From Gluconobacter thailandicus F149-1 = NBRC 100600 (lineage in GTDB: Bacteria; Pseudomonadota; Alphaproteobacteria; Acetobacterales; Acetobacteraceae), in the NCBI RefSeq assembly GCF_000964465.1, contig NZ_BANH01000017.1, forward strand, positions 62,001-126,000: a stretch of 64,000 nucleotides of DNA, in the 5' to 3' direction. This document shows, piece after piece, positions 17,476-25,251 of this stretch. Each line of letters begins with the position of its first letter. The first letter of the stretch is position 1. The translations under genes and the position numbers were made by a program. Under the pieces are notes generated by a model. That model was given only the letters and a program-made list of their open reading frames with translations, ran no database searches and had not been told where the DNA came from.

Positions 17476-17891
17476 GGTTCGTTTTCGACGAGAACCATCC
17501 GCCACCTTTGGCACGGATGCTCGCAGAAATAGCCAAAGCTGAGCCCTATGACATTGCCTCTGTCGTCTCGCTGGGCCTTCGCGGGACAAAAGATACCGAT
17601 CTATTCCGGCTACTCACGAATGGTGCAGAAGGTCGGAATATTCTGATTACAGCCGATGCAGCAATGAAACGCCGTAGGCATGAGGCAGCCGCTATTCAGG
17701 ATACAGGCTTGATCGTGGTGGTCTGTGCCAGAGGCTGGAATCAGGAGCGTGATATCTTTCGCCGTGGTGCCATGCTGCTGCAATGGTGGCGTCAAATCGT
17801 GACATGTTCGGAAGATGCGTTGCCAGGCACATTTCTGGAGTTGCCCTGGAAGAGCCGGGGAATTGGAAAGCTGGCACGCTGGAAGCCATGA
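17472..17891 (+). CDS. DUF5615 PIN-like toxin
   Basis: A 139-residue protein beginning MRFVFDENHPPPLARML, the typical start of DUF5615 (VapC45-like PIN-fold) proteins: the N-terminal acidic FDEN and later ILITADAAMKRR supply likely metal ligands. Such proteins are predicted ribonucleases paired with DUF433 antitoxins. The start is a TTG inside the antitoxin stop, consistent with strict coupling. It could stabilise the element against loss. A degraded second copy of its 3' end lies at 18501-18564. Confidence 0.75.
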   Translation: MRFVFDENHPPPLARMLAEIAKAEPYDIASVVSLGLRGTKDTDLFRLLTNGAEGRNILITADAAMKRRRHEAAAIQDTGLIVVVCARGWNQERDIFRRGAMLLQWWRQIVTCSEDALPGTFLELPWKSRGIGKLARWKP

Positions 17892-18260
17892 GAGGCAACC
17901 TGTAAGAAATCCTTACAAGTTGGGGCGGTAAGTTTAGGCTTGGCCGTTAACGGCCCGAAGGTGTGGGGCCTTGCTTACCCGCTCTGTTGGCCCAGCGCTG
18001 GGCGTTTGCAGGAAACTGAGCCTGAAAAGTCGAAAGATTTGACTCTCATTTCTAGGATCATTCTAACATCAAAGGGTTTTGACGTTAGGCTAGTCACGTC
18101 TAGGAAGTTTGATAACAGGATTGAGGGCAATTCTAACGTCAAAGGAGCTTGGCGTTATTGCGTTCTTACCTAGACCATAGGCGTTGCGAAACGGAATCAA
18201 AATAATACCCAAGCTCTAAGTTTGGCGAACTGTTGGCTAGGGATTATGTAAGAGGAGGCC

Positions 18261-18335
18261 ATGTGCGGCCCGGCGATGTGTCCGGAGTACAAAATATCCG
18301 ATCAGGCCTGCTGCCATCAGTGTGAATATCAGTAG
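18261..18335 (+). CDS. Possible 24-residue cysteine-rich micropeptide
   Basis: A short frame begins at ATG 18261, with AGGAGG ending two bases earlier. The product has five cysteines and one histidine in the spacing C-x4-C-x9-C-C-H-x-C, as in small metal-binding knuckles. No family is recognised, and spacing from the Shine-Dalgarno is tight. It may be chance; the Cys density and strong ribosome-binding sequence are the only support. Confidence 0.3.
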   Translation: MCGPAMCPEYKISDQACCHQCEYQ

Positions 18336-18530
18336 GCCACCCGATCCTGAGTTTGATTTTTTATAGAACTGGGAACAGCACGAGATGCGACAGAAGATAA
18401 GGGCTCACTTGGGGTAGTGTATCCTGCAGTCTCGTCGGTTGTGGCCTTTGTGTCGTGCCGGGGTTTCTGCCAACTTTTAGGCAGAATATCGGTGGTCTCA
18501 TTGGAAAATTGGCGCGCTGGAATCCATAGG

Positions 18531-18561
18531 CTCAACCTGTAAGAGGCCCTTACAGGTTGAG
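18531..18561. terminator. Perfect 13-bp hairpin after the DinD gene
   Basis: CTCAACCTGTAAG pairs perfectly with CTTACAGGTTGAG around AGGCC. It lies 65 bases beyond the end of the minus-strand dinD-like gene. Neither strand has a T run. A related, less perfect stem follows the toxin gene near 17896. Confidence 0.45.
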
Positions 18562-18625
18562 CGGGGAGTAGCATTTAAGCTGCTAATTTCTTGTAGAATG
18601 CAGCCTGCTCTTGATCACGCAGCGG

Positions 18626-19867
18626 CTATTCTTTGAAGTAACTCCACACAAATTCTATGCCTTTGTCCGTGATCTTAAAGCCGCCTTTCACGTCCTCGGC
18701 ATAGCCTTGGTATATGAAATTGGACTTGCTCGTCTTGTGCGACTTCAGGTTGCGAACACTTTGAGAGAACTTTGAATCCTTTCGGCTTTCATTTGTCGCT
18801 GTATGGTCGTCTGACAACTTCACAAATTTTGGAATTGCATCAATCAGTTCACTGGTCGTGATCACGCCATCCGGGCGTACAGACATAATAAGCAGGGCGT
18901 ATTTCCAAAGGTCTTTGGTCAGGTCGATTTCGACTGGACCGGCTTCTTTAGGAGAGACCGATGATTGCTCGATGCGGGCCGGTGCCGGGATTGCCCGCAT
19001 GCGTTGCTGTTTGCGCTCCGCTGCTGCGATCTTCTTCACGCTCTCGGCAACGGGAAGGTCCTCTGGCATAATGCCGCTGAGCTCCTTCATTGTCTCCCGA
19101 ACTTTTCGCCCTACTTCGTAGTGAGCATTACATGCATGTTCTTTTCCAATGATGTTCTTGCTACGTAATTTTTCTTCGGTTTGAGTAATGCGGAAGAGAT
19201 TAGCTGCCAGTTCAGTGCTTCCCATGTGGTCGAGAATATTAGCTTTCCCTGGTAAGCTTTTGTACTGCCTGATCTCTCCAACCCCACGGCCCCCATATAG
19301 CCCTTGGTAACCTTTATTTTGGAATTTCCCAAAATCTTGGCCCGTTTGTACACCGGCAGCTTTAGCTGCGCTGGCTAGTCGCTTATTTTCAGCCACGACT
19401 TGGTTTCGTAGATATAAACGCTTTTGATTTTCGGAGAGAGTATCAAAGTCGACGCCATCTTGGTCGGCTAATTCTTGGCGCCGGGTCTGAATAGCAAAGT
19501 ATGTTTGAGCAAAGGCAACCTGTCGCAGGGAAGAAGATGCGTTTTGCGCGATTAAATATGAAGCGTACCTATCTAGCTCAAAATCTTTAGATGGTCGGCC
19601 CCCCTTGGGGTTTTTCCCCGCTTGGGGAAAAACCTCCTGAAAATGATTCTCGATGGGGTGCCCAGCGGTAGCGCAGGCGGTTTTCGCCCGTTCAATAACC
19701 TGCTCGAACTTGTCCCATTTCTGGTATCCCAATAGTGTCTGTAAGTCACGAGCAAACCATATTTTATCGCCATTTGGCGCTTCATGACCGGCTTGTTCGA
19801 ACTGATCAAGTAAAGACTCGATACTGCTCATTTCATTTTTTTCGGAATCGAACTTATCAATATCCAC
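18626..19867 (-). CDS. DinD-like protein with extra C-terminal domain
   Basis: A 413-residue protein. Residues 15-280 match DinD, a DNA-damage-inducible protein that in E. coli inhibits RecA filaments; they begin with a Bro-N-like part (KIWFARDLQTLLGYQKWDKFEQVIERA) and include GGRPSKDFELDRYASYLIAQN and LGSTEL-like DHMGSTELAANLFRITQTEEKL. E. coli DinD is about 275 residues; here about 130 more follow, ending in a winged-helix-like block (WKYALLIMSVRPDGVITTSELIDAI, FKITDKGIEFVWSYF). The GTG at 19867 is supported by GGAGAG 6 bases upstream; the ATG at 19831 has no such site. It may block host RecA or SOS during element replication (inference). Confidence 0.75.
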   Translation of the reverse strand: MDIDKFDSEKNEMSSIESLLDQFEQAGHEAPNGDKIWFARDLQTLLGYQKWDKFEQVIERAKTACATAGHPIENHFQEVFPQAGKNPKGGRPSKDFELDRYASYLIAQNASSSLRQVAFAQTYFAIQTRRQELADQDGVDFDTLSENQKRLYLRNQVVAENKRLASAAKAAGVQTGQDFGKFQNKGYQGLYGGRGVGEIRQYKSLPGKANILDHMGSTELAANLFRITQTEEKLRSKNIIGKEHACNAHYEVGRKVRETMKELSGIMPEDLPVAESVKKIAAAERKQQRMRAIPAPARIEQSSVSPKEAGPVEIDLTKDLWKYALLIMSVRPDGVITTSELIDAIPKFVKLSDDHTATNESRKDSKFSQSVRNLKSHKTSKSNFIYQGYAEDVKGGFKITDKGIEFVWSYFKE

Positions 19868-19992
19868 GATTCTCTCCGTGCCGAGAAAGTTATTGTAAAT
19901 TACTATGTGGTTTGAATTCTAGAAAGATTAATAACCGCACCTTTCCGGTACAGTTTTTTGCCAGCATGTTTCATGTCGCCAGCATCTTAACC

Positions 19993-20037
19993 GAGTGATC
20001 ACTCTCCGTTCGAACTATTGAGTAATTCTCAATAGTT
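19993..20037. promoter_or_regulatory. Paired palindromes in the regulator-dinD gap
   Basis: GAGTGATCACTC (19993-20004) is a perfect palindrome. GTTCGAAC overlaps the start of a second perfect inverted repeat, AACTATTGAG-taatt-CTCAATAGTT (20013-20037). They lie between the XRE regulator stop and the dinD-like start, so they are candidate operators; the second could also act as a stem after the regulator gene. Confidence 0.45.
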
Positions 20038-20045
20038 GCTCCTGC

Positions 20046-20279
20046 TCATCGGGGCGTCTCCTCTTTCAGCCGCACGCCGGGGCCGCCTCCGTTTTGGGGG
20101 ATGAACTCTACGCCTGCGGCTTCCAGGGCTTTTCGGATGGCTGTGATCGTATTCTCTTTAAGGGGTTCGCCCCGCTCGAGCCGGGCAATCGTATCCGGCG
20201 ATACATTGGCTTCACGAGCCAAATCACGGACGCCCCAAGCTATAGCGGCGCGCGCCATCTTACATTGAACAGGTAGCAA
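20046..20279 (-). CDS. XRE-family transcriptional regulator
   Basis: A small Cro/CI-type helix-turn-helix protein: ARAAIAWGVRDLAREANVSPDTIARLERGE, followed by AIRKALEAAGVEFI. Related phage regulators usually begin xxPAQCRMARAAL, so I placed the start at a TTG (20279) that includes PVQCKMARAA; an ATG at 20258 gives a 70-residue protein. It is divergent from the replication operon, as a lysogeny-type repressor would be. Its targets are probably the palindromes beside it and the 20280-20415 interval. Confidence 0.75.
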   Translation of the reverse strand: MLPVQCKMARAAIAWGVRDLAREANVSPDTIARLERGEPLKENTITAIRKALEAAGVEFIPQNGGGPGVRLKEETPR

Positions 20280-20353
20280 AATCAGAACCCTGATACGATT
20301 TCTATTGCAGAGAGATCGTAACTGTGTTCCGATATATGGGCAAGAAATTTGCA

Positions 20354-20413
20354 GCCGGTAGGGAAGGTGCAAGCTCCCAAACCGGCCTAACCACATACCG
20401 AGAGGAACCTCGG
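20354..20413 (+). promoter_or_regulatory. Two leader hairpins before the replication operon
   Basis: First stem: GCCGGT (20354) pairs with ACCGGC (20381), extended by GGGA with TCCC. Second stem: CCGAG (20398-20402) pairs with CTCGG (20409-20413), leaving AGGAAC, part of the ribosome-binding sequence, in the loop 2 bases before the ATG at 20416. This looks like a structured leader that could control the operon. Confidence 0.4.
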
Positions 20414-20415
20414 CA

Positions 20416-20643
20416 ATGGCTATTCATGCCTTTACCACGTCCGGCTTGCGCCGGGCAGTGATTGCTTCTGCGCACCTTGTTTCTGAGGCTGCACCTGCTG
20501 TTCTGGGGGCAGGTCTGTTCCTGCTGTCTGTCGTGACACTCGCTCAGCCGGAGCACCTGCATGGCCCGGCGCAGGCTGGTCATCACCATACCCATTCCTC
20601 CCTCCTGCTGGTGTCTGCGAAAGCGGAAAGGGGGCGTTCATGA
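20416..20643 (+). CDS. Small hydrophobic protein, first gene of element operon
   Basis: A 75-residue protein with one hydrophobic segment (APAVLGAGLFLLSVVTLA) followed by a His-rich stretch (HLHGPAQAGHHHTH). No family recognised. It is preceded by a structured leader and overlaps the next gene by ATGA, which supports its being real. It may be a membrane-associated accessory protein of the element. Confidence 0.5.
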   Translation: MAIHAFTTSGLRRAVIASAHLVSEAAPAVLGAGLFLLSVVTLAQPEHLHGPAQAGHHHTHSSLLLVSAKAERGRS

Positions 20644-21056
20644 TGAACGATCAGTCCAAGGCGAGAATGGCAACTGTAGCGGGTCTGGGCCGTCTCGCCG
20701 GGCTGGCAGCCATGACAGGAACAGACGCCATTACGGCGGACTCTCTTTCGTTCTGTCCGCCTCCTGTGGATTCACACTTGGTTGGTCTCTGCGCGGATCT
20801 GGCTGCCACGGAAAGAGAGCGGCAACGTCAGCTTGACCAGGCACACAGTCTTCCGGCGTCTCGCCTGGGGGGACTGCTGGCCCGGCGTCAGACGTTGATT
20901 GCTGCGGTCTGTGAGACGAAGGCAGGCAGTCTGGACGGTCTTAAGGCCAAGAGCAGAGCCACGCGGCTTGTGCTTGGGGATGCGGTGGTCCCGCGTAACA
21001 TGCGGGAGGCCCTGATGCGCTCCCTGCTGGAAGACATGCAGGGAGGGCTCCTGTGA
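20640..21056 (+). CDS. Element protein of unknown function
   Basis: A 138-residue, Ala/Leu/Arg-rich, probably helical protein (LCADLAATERERQRQLDQAH; ATRLVLGDAVVPRNMREALMRSLLEDM). No family recognised. The ATG at 20640 overlaps the upstream stop, with a second ATG directly after it; the 3' end touches the next gene. The helical pattern suits a DNA- or protein-binding accessory factor, without direct evidence. Confidence 0.6.
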   Translation: MMNDQSKARMATVAGLGRLAGLAAMTGTDAITADSLSFCPPPVDSHLVGLCADLAATERERQRQLDQAHSLPASRLGGLLARRQTLIAAVCETKAGSLDGLKAKSRATRLVLGDAVVPRNMREALMRSLLEDMQGGLL

Positions 21057-21907
21057 TGCAGACGTTCAAGGTTAATGCGGGCGGAGAGAATGCGGCTGAT
21101 GTGTCGCCAGATGCCGTGCTGATCCGTCTGTGCGGTGAGTTCGTGCAGACTGTGCGGGCCAAGGATGCGCTTATGGAGACGGCTCCAGCCAGTCCTGAGG
21201 CTCAGGCTGTTTCTGATCGGGCACGTGAGCTGCTGGATGATCTTCTGGTGCAGCGTGCGACAACGCCGGAAGGCCAGAAAGCCCAGATGGACGCTCTAAA
21301 GGCATTAGGACGGCCGGTGCTTGATTATGAGCAGATGATCCGTGAGGCTCCAGACTGGTTTGGGCAGGTCGCTGCGGCCATCATCCGTGATCAGGCGCAG
21401 GTTATGCAGGTTCGCCCGGCGGAGCCAGTTGTTTCCGCTCCTGTGGGGCCGGTGTCACCCTATGAGGCTGCTGTTCGTATGCGCCGGGCTCAGAAGCTCA
21501 AGGATCAGAGGACTGATTACCTTGAAACTTTGGAAGACGGGCAGGAGATAAGGAAACGGCGCTGGTCTGCCCTTGATGCGCAGGCGGCCGAAAGTGTCGA
21601 ACTGCTGTTGCATGATCTGATGCCGCTTCTGCCGTCTGCCTCCCTGGTGGACGCTACGGTTCAGGTGTTCGCGGCCCTGGAAACGCTTCAGGCAGTGGAT
21701 CTGGAGCCGGTGGGCGGAAGTGCGCCTCTGTATCGGTCCGAGAATGTCACACGGATCATGCGGTGTCTGTCCTCAGCATTGCCCGTCCTTATGGCAGCCT
21801 GTGGGCAGGACCTGACGGACGTTCTGGACCCTGCGGCGCTGAGCCTGCCAGAAGCTGAGCACGGGCTTTTCAAGACACTCTGGCAAGGCTCTGAGGTGAT
21901 GGCATGA
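21056..21907 (+). CDS. Element protein of unknown function
   Basis: A 283-residue, acidic and Ala-rich protein. Repeated stretches such as VSPYEAAVRMRRAQKLKDQRTDYLETLED suggest long helices or a coiled coil. No conserved enzymatic motif is visible. GGGAGGG lies 8 bases before the ATG at 21056; a GTG at 21053 is also possible. It sits inside the coupled operon and overlaps the next gene by 4 bases. Confidence 0.6.
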   Translation: MQTFKVNAGGENAADVSPDAVLIRLCGEFVQTVRAKDALMETAPASPEAQAVSDRARELLDDLLVQRATTPEGQKAQMDALKALGRPVLDYEQMIREAPDWFGQVAAAIIRDQAQVMQVRPAEPVVSAPVGPVSPYEAAVRMRRAQKLKDQRTDYLETLEDGQEIRKRRWSALDAQAAESVELLLHDLMPLLPSASLVDATVQVFAALETLQAVDLEPVGGSAPLYRSENVTRIMRCLSSALPVLMAACGQDLTDVLDPAALSLPEAEHGLFKTLWQGSEVMA

Positions 21908-22956
21908 CCGGGCTGTCTTTAGCCTCGTCTGGGCTGGCTCGCGCTGGGTATGTTCACGGCTTGTTTCCTTTTGGCGCCGGGCGCATGGTGACGGATGGCG
22001 CGGCTAGGTCTGGCCGCCGAACGCCGGAACCCCACGTCTGGCCCGCCGCGCCGCTCCAGTTCATGCGTGGGGACGGCTGGCGTGGGGCGGCTATGGGTCA
22101 TCAGTTAGATGCAGCAGAGCGCTTTGCTCGTGGTGAGCGGGTGTTTCTGCATGAATTAATTCCGCTCTGGGCGCCTGAAGAGTTGGAAGCGTTCGTCATT
22201 ATCGCCCGCATGGTGCAGCGGTTTGGTGGTTTTGAGGCTAACCGAAACGATGCCTGCCGTCGGATACTTAAAAACCGGGGTATCGTCGAGGGCCAGCCTC
22301 TGCCTCCAGAGGCGGTATGGCCAAACGAGCAATTATCTAGAGCGTTGAATTATGATTGGGGTCTCGGGGCAAAGTGGGATCAAGTCGATAAAAAAGTCCG
22401 AGAAGTATTGGTTCAACCTAATATTCAGACGGGCTTTGTCGACACGAAGAGTGATTATGGTGACATCAGGGAGTGCCACCATCGCATGTGGGCCCGGCGT
22501 CGTATCGGTATGCCGCGGCCTGATGTTGTTGATGAAAATGGTCTGTTTCTTAAACGCTTAAAGGTCTTTGGGAGTGAAAGTAGACAGACATGGTGTGCTG
22601 TCGACATAGAAGTCTGTGCAAGAGATATAAACTCTGGAAACGAGCCTTCTCCGTCCTTGTCTACCGCTGTGAACAGACAGAAAATCAGCCGTCTTGTTTC
22701 AGAAAATCCAGAAGCGGTTCCTAGGGATCAGCCGCAAACAGATACAAGTTCTGCCTTGGCCGGCTCTCAGAAAACCAAGCGCGGATATGATGACGACAGG
22801 TGGCTGAAAAAGATGAAGGCTGGCCTTGAAAGCGGGGAATACCCGAACCTCTGGCAGGCAGCCAGCGCATGCGCTCTTGGGGCCGGTGGTAGCGAAGAGG
22901 AACAAGTGAGAGAAAAACGCTTGGTGCGAAAATTTAAAGCAAAATATCGAGAATGA
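21904..22956 (+). CDS. Element protein of unknown function
   Basis: A 350-residue protein with no recognised family. A Trp/Pro-rich N terminus is followed by a helical block (WAPEELEAFVIIARMVQRFGGFEANRNDACRRILK). The middle part (about 22320-22700) is notably more AT-rich than its neighbours, so two sources may have been joined. The C terminus is Lys/Arg-rich (KKMKAGLESGEYP, VREKRLVRKFKAKYRE), which may bind nucleic acid. It starts in an ATGA overlap; a 150-base gap follows. Confidence 0.55.
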   Translation: MTGLSLASSGLARAGYVHGLFPFGAGRMVTDGAARSGRRTPEPHVWPAAPLQFMRGDGWRGAAMGHQLDAAERFARGERVFLHELIPLWAPEELEAFVIIARMVQRFGGFEANRNDACRRILKNRGIVEGQPLPPEAVWPNEQLSRALNYDWGLGAKWDQVDKKVREVLVQPNIQTGFVDTKSDYGDIRECHHRMWARRRIGMPRPDVVDENGLFLKRLKVFGSESRQTWCAVDIEVCARDINSGNEPSPSLSTAVNRQKISRLVSENPEAVPRDQPQTDTSSALAGSQKTKRGYDDDRWLKKMKAGLESGEYPNLWQAASACALGAGGSEEEQVREKRLVRKFKAKYRE

Positions 22957-22992
22957 GCCCAGCGTTTTTGGGGCAGTAAAAGGTCCTCATAA

Positions 22993-23037
22993 CTTCTCAT
23001 TTTTCATTTCTGAGAAGTTCTCCGAAGAAATGAGAAG
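22993..23037 (+). promoter_or_regulatory. Nested hairpin in the operon gap
   Basis: CTTCTCATTT (22993-23002) pairs with AAATGAGAAG (23028-23037). An alternative inner stem forms from TCATTTCT with AGAAATGA, and GAGAA-G-TTCTC lies between. The competing pairings resemble an attenuator, but there is no T run. It occupies the only sizeable gap inside the plus-strand operon. Confidence 0.45.
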
Positions 23038-23106
23038 GCGTGTCGTTCCACTGAATAGCCGCACCAGTTCGCAATAAGGCGGATTGGCAGGAGCGGAGTA
23101 TCGCAA

Positions 23107-23388
23107 ATGGAAATGTCGGTTGTCCGTGAAGAGCGGAGCCGTAGAGGAGCCCGTGTGAGTGCTCGTCGGCTGGTGCTGTCTGAGACTGAGACGGCAGAGG
23201 AGCTTTCGCTCTCTGTCCGGACTTTGCAGTCCATGCGTTTTGAGGGCACGGGACCTGCTTTTATCAAATTGACGGAGCGCCGGATTGGCTATGCGCTCTC
23301 TGAGTTGGAGCGTTGGATTTCTGAACGCTCTGTCCGCTCAACGTCAGAGGCAACGGTGCGAGCCCAGCGGGAGGCCGCACCATGCTGA
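23107..23388 (+). CDS. AlpA-like / HTH_17 DNA-binding protein
   Basis: A 93-residue protein with an excisionase-type winged helix: LSETETAEELSLSVRTLQSMRFEGTGPAFIKLTERRIGYALSELERWISER. This is the layout of AlpA and HTH_17 proteins of satellites and prophages, which act as activators or excisionases. An arginine-rich N terminus precedes it. Its location after a gap with a hairpin suggests a second transcription unit. It is the best excisionase candidate in the element. It overlaps the next gene by 7 bases. Confidence 0.7.
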   Translation: MEMSVVREERSRRGARVSARRLVLSETETAEELSLSVRTLQSMRFEGTGPAFIKLTERRIGYALSELERWISERSVRSTSEATVRAQREAAPC

Positions 23389-23948
23389 CAGCCTCTCATA
23401 CGGTTTCACGGAGTGCGCCTGCATCGCGCCGGGCCGGTGATCTGCTTTGGCCGTCTCTGGAAGACAGCAAGCCGGATCTGCTTACGCGCCTTATGACGTT
23501 CTTCCGTGGCTGTGACGATTACGTGCAGAACAGCCCTTGGCGTCGTGACATGAGTGAGACCCTGCGTCTGCATGGCCGTGATGAGTTCCGTCCTGTGCCG
23601 TCTCAGGATGCTGTGATTGGCCTTCTGGCAGCGTGGTCAGAACTGCGGAAGGTTCTGCTGGCTGACGACGCCTTTCTTGCCCTGGTCCATCCAGACATGC
23701 CGGAAGACGCGCCTGATCAGTTCCAGTCTTTGAAGGCTGCCTTGATGTGGTTCCGCATTGGATTGGACCGGGATGTTCGCACGGTCGAGGCGAGGAACTG
23801 GCTGGATGCTCTCGGCTGGCAGGACATTCTCACTCTGGCAGAAAAGCGGGATCAGGCAGCCGAACGGTTGATTGCTGGAACTGCCATCGTCGGTCCGGAA
23901 GGTGACATCGTGGCTCTACCTGCGGCCCGGCGGGAGGGCGCGGTATGA
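23382..23948 (+). CDS. Element protein of unknown function
   Basis: A 188-residue protein with a basic, Ser-rich N terminus and a helical body (DAVIGLLAAWSELRKVLLADDAFLALVHPDMPEDAP; LKAALMWFRIGLDRDV). No family recognised. Both ends overlap neighbouring genes, which supports expression as part of the regulator-antirepressor block. Confidence 0.6.
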   Translation: MLTASHTVSRSAPASRRAGDLLWPSLEDSKPDLLTRLMTFFRGCDDYVQNSPWRRDMSETLRLHGRDEFRPVPSQDAVIGLLAAWSELRKVLLADDAFLALVHPDMPEDAPDQFQSLKAALMWFRIGLDRDVRTVEARNWLDALGWQDILTLAEKRDQAAERLIAGTAIVGPEGDIVALPAARREGAV

Positions 23949-24709
23949 CCGAGATGATGCCTCTTCAGTTCGAAGGCCAGAATGTCCGGGTGCTGAACCG
24001 TGAAGGTGTTGCCTGGTGGGTGCTGACGGATGTGTGCGGTCTTCTCGGTCATAGCAATCCGTCTGTAGCGGGTCGGCGTCTGGATGATGACGAAAAGGAT
24101 ACCCTAAACATTGGCGAGGGCATCCGGGACGGCGGGGTCTTTGCTGACGGACGGGCTCAGTCCGTTGTCCTCATCAATGAATCCGGTCTCTGGTCGTTGG
24201 TCCTGACAAGCCGGAAGCCTGCTGCAAAGCGGTTCAAGAAGTGGGTGACAGGCGAGGTCATTCCGTCAATCCGCCGCACGGGTGCCTATGTCGCATCTTC
24301 TGCTGGAGACACGTCTGAGACGCTGATGGCGCGTGCTGTTCTGGCAGCTCAGGAAGCTCTCCAGCGGAAGGATGCCGAACTGGTGGCGCTGGCTCCGAAA
24401 GCCTTAGCCTATGATCGCATCGCCGGGATGGACGGACTGCTAACCCTCACGGAAGCGGCCAAGGAATGTGGGTGGCCGCCGCGTCGGTTCATGGCTCGTC
24501 TTCACGAGATGCGCTGGATCTATCGGGCCGGAAACAAGAGCCGCTGGATTGGTTATGCGGACAAGGAACGGGCTGGCTATCTCTCTTACAAGCATTTTGA
24601 GCAGACGCACCCGGAAGGGCATTTGGTGAGCCGCCCTCAGGTGGTGCTGACCCTCAAAGGGCTGGCCCGTATTGCCCAGATCCTCCCTGCTCTAGGGGAA
24701 GTGGTATGA
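23945..24709 (+). CDS. Phage antirepressor, Bro-N plus ANT/KilAC domains
   Basis: A 254-residue protein. Residues 5-115 are a Bro-N domain (VRVLNREGVAWWVLTDVCGLLGHSNPSVAGRRLDDDEKDTL; KPAAKRFKKWVTGEVIPSIRRTGAY). Residues 150-250 are an ANT/KilAC domain (LTLTEAAKECGWPPRRFMARLHEMRWIYRAG, VVLTLKGLARIAQIL). Such proteins relieve phage repressors. In this element it could counter the XRE regulator or respond to a helper phage. It is coupled at both ends by ATGA overlaps. Confidence 0.85.
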   Translation: MTEMMPLQFEGQNVRVLNREGVAWWVLTDVCGLLGHSNPSVAGRRLDDDEKDTLNIGEGIRDGGVFADGRAQSVVLINESGLWSLVLTSRKPAAKRFKKWVTGEVIPSIRRTGAYVASSAGDTSETLMARAVLAAQEALQRKDAELVALAPKALAYDRIAGMDGLLTLTEAAKECGWPPRRFMARLHEMRWIYRAGNKSRWIGYADKERAGYLSYKHFEQTHPEGHLVSRPQVVLTLKGLARIAQILPALGEVV

Positions 24710-25251
24710 GCTCTACTCTTGGGCATTTAATCACATTGGGTCTCCAGCAGCCTGCGCGGGTGAGTGGCAGCGATTGGAGCGAGAAAGACCGGGAGTGCTT
24801 GAGAAAGGCTGAAAAGCTTGTCCGGGGCTCCCAAGATAGGGTCATTGCAGGTTGTGTCCTTATCCCGGTTGGTGAGAGCGAAGACGCTCTTGCAAGGTTG
24901 GTGCGACGCATCAATGAACAGCGCAACGATTACTGGCCTAGCCCTATTTGCAAGGAAGATTTGGCGGGAGGCTTTCTTCTTCTGCACGATCTGACTGTGC
25001 CACTCCTCTGGGGCGCAGAGTGGTTACGCGAACAGATTTTTCTCCGGACGGACGAAGCAACCTCAGCGGCTGTACGGGCTCTTAATGTCTTTCAGGCGCA
25101 AATGGATCTGCGGCGTCAAATGCTGGTCTGGGGTGGAGAGGGAGAGTTACCACCTTGCCCTGAAGAGGAATGGCGGATTGCGTCGTTGGCTCTCGCCCGT
25201 CTCGGTGAGGTGGATACAGAGACCTGGAGCCAAAAGGCGCAACCCGCATGA
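24706..25251 (+). CDS. Element protein of unknown function
   Basis: A 181-residue acidic protein with several helices (DLAGGFLLLHDLTVPLLWGAEWLREQIFLRTDEATSAAVRALNVFQAQMDLRRQML). No family or catalytic motif recognised. It lies between the antirepressor and primase genes, overlapping both by 4 bases, so a role in regulation or replication is plausible. Confidence 0.6.
   Translation: MSSTLGHLITLGLQQPARVSGSDWSEKDRECLRKAEKLVRGSQDRVIAGCVLIPVGESEDALARLVRRINEQRNDYWPSPICKEDLAGGFLLLHDLTVPLLWGAEWLREQIFLRTDEATSAAVRALNVFQAQMDLRRQMLVWGGEGELPPCPEEEWRIASLALARLGEVDTETWSQKAQPA

Larger units (their letters stand above)
17892..18625. other. Gene-poor 0.73 kb stretch with repeats and hairpins
   Basis: No long gene is convincing here. 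It holds a hairpin at about 17896-17920, two near-palindromic stems built on TAACGTCAAA (about 18064-18091 and 18133-18157), a tiny Cys-rich frame (18261-18335) and an imperfect second copy (18501-18564) of the toxin 3' end with its hairpin (17863-17928). The frames at 17940-18173 and 18329-18574 lack convincing starts or protein-like composition. Confidence 0.6.

Noticed and set aside
17940-18173. 77-codon frame in the element gap
   Set aside because: No Shine-Dalgarno, and it reads through two near-palindromic TAACGTCAAA stems, which suggests noncoding DNA.
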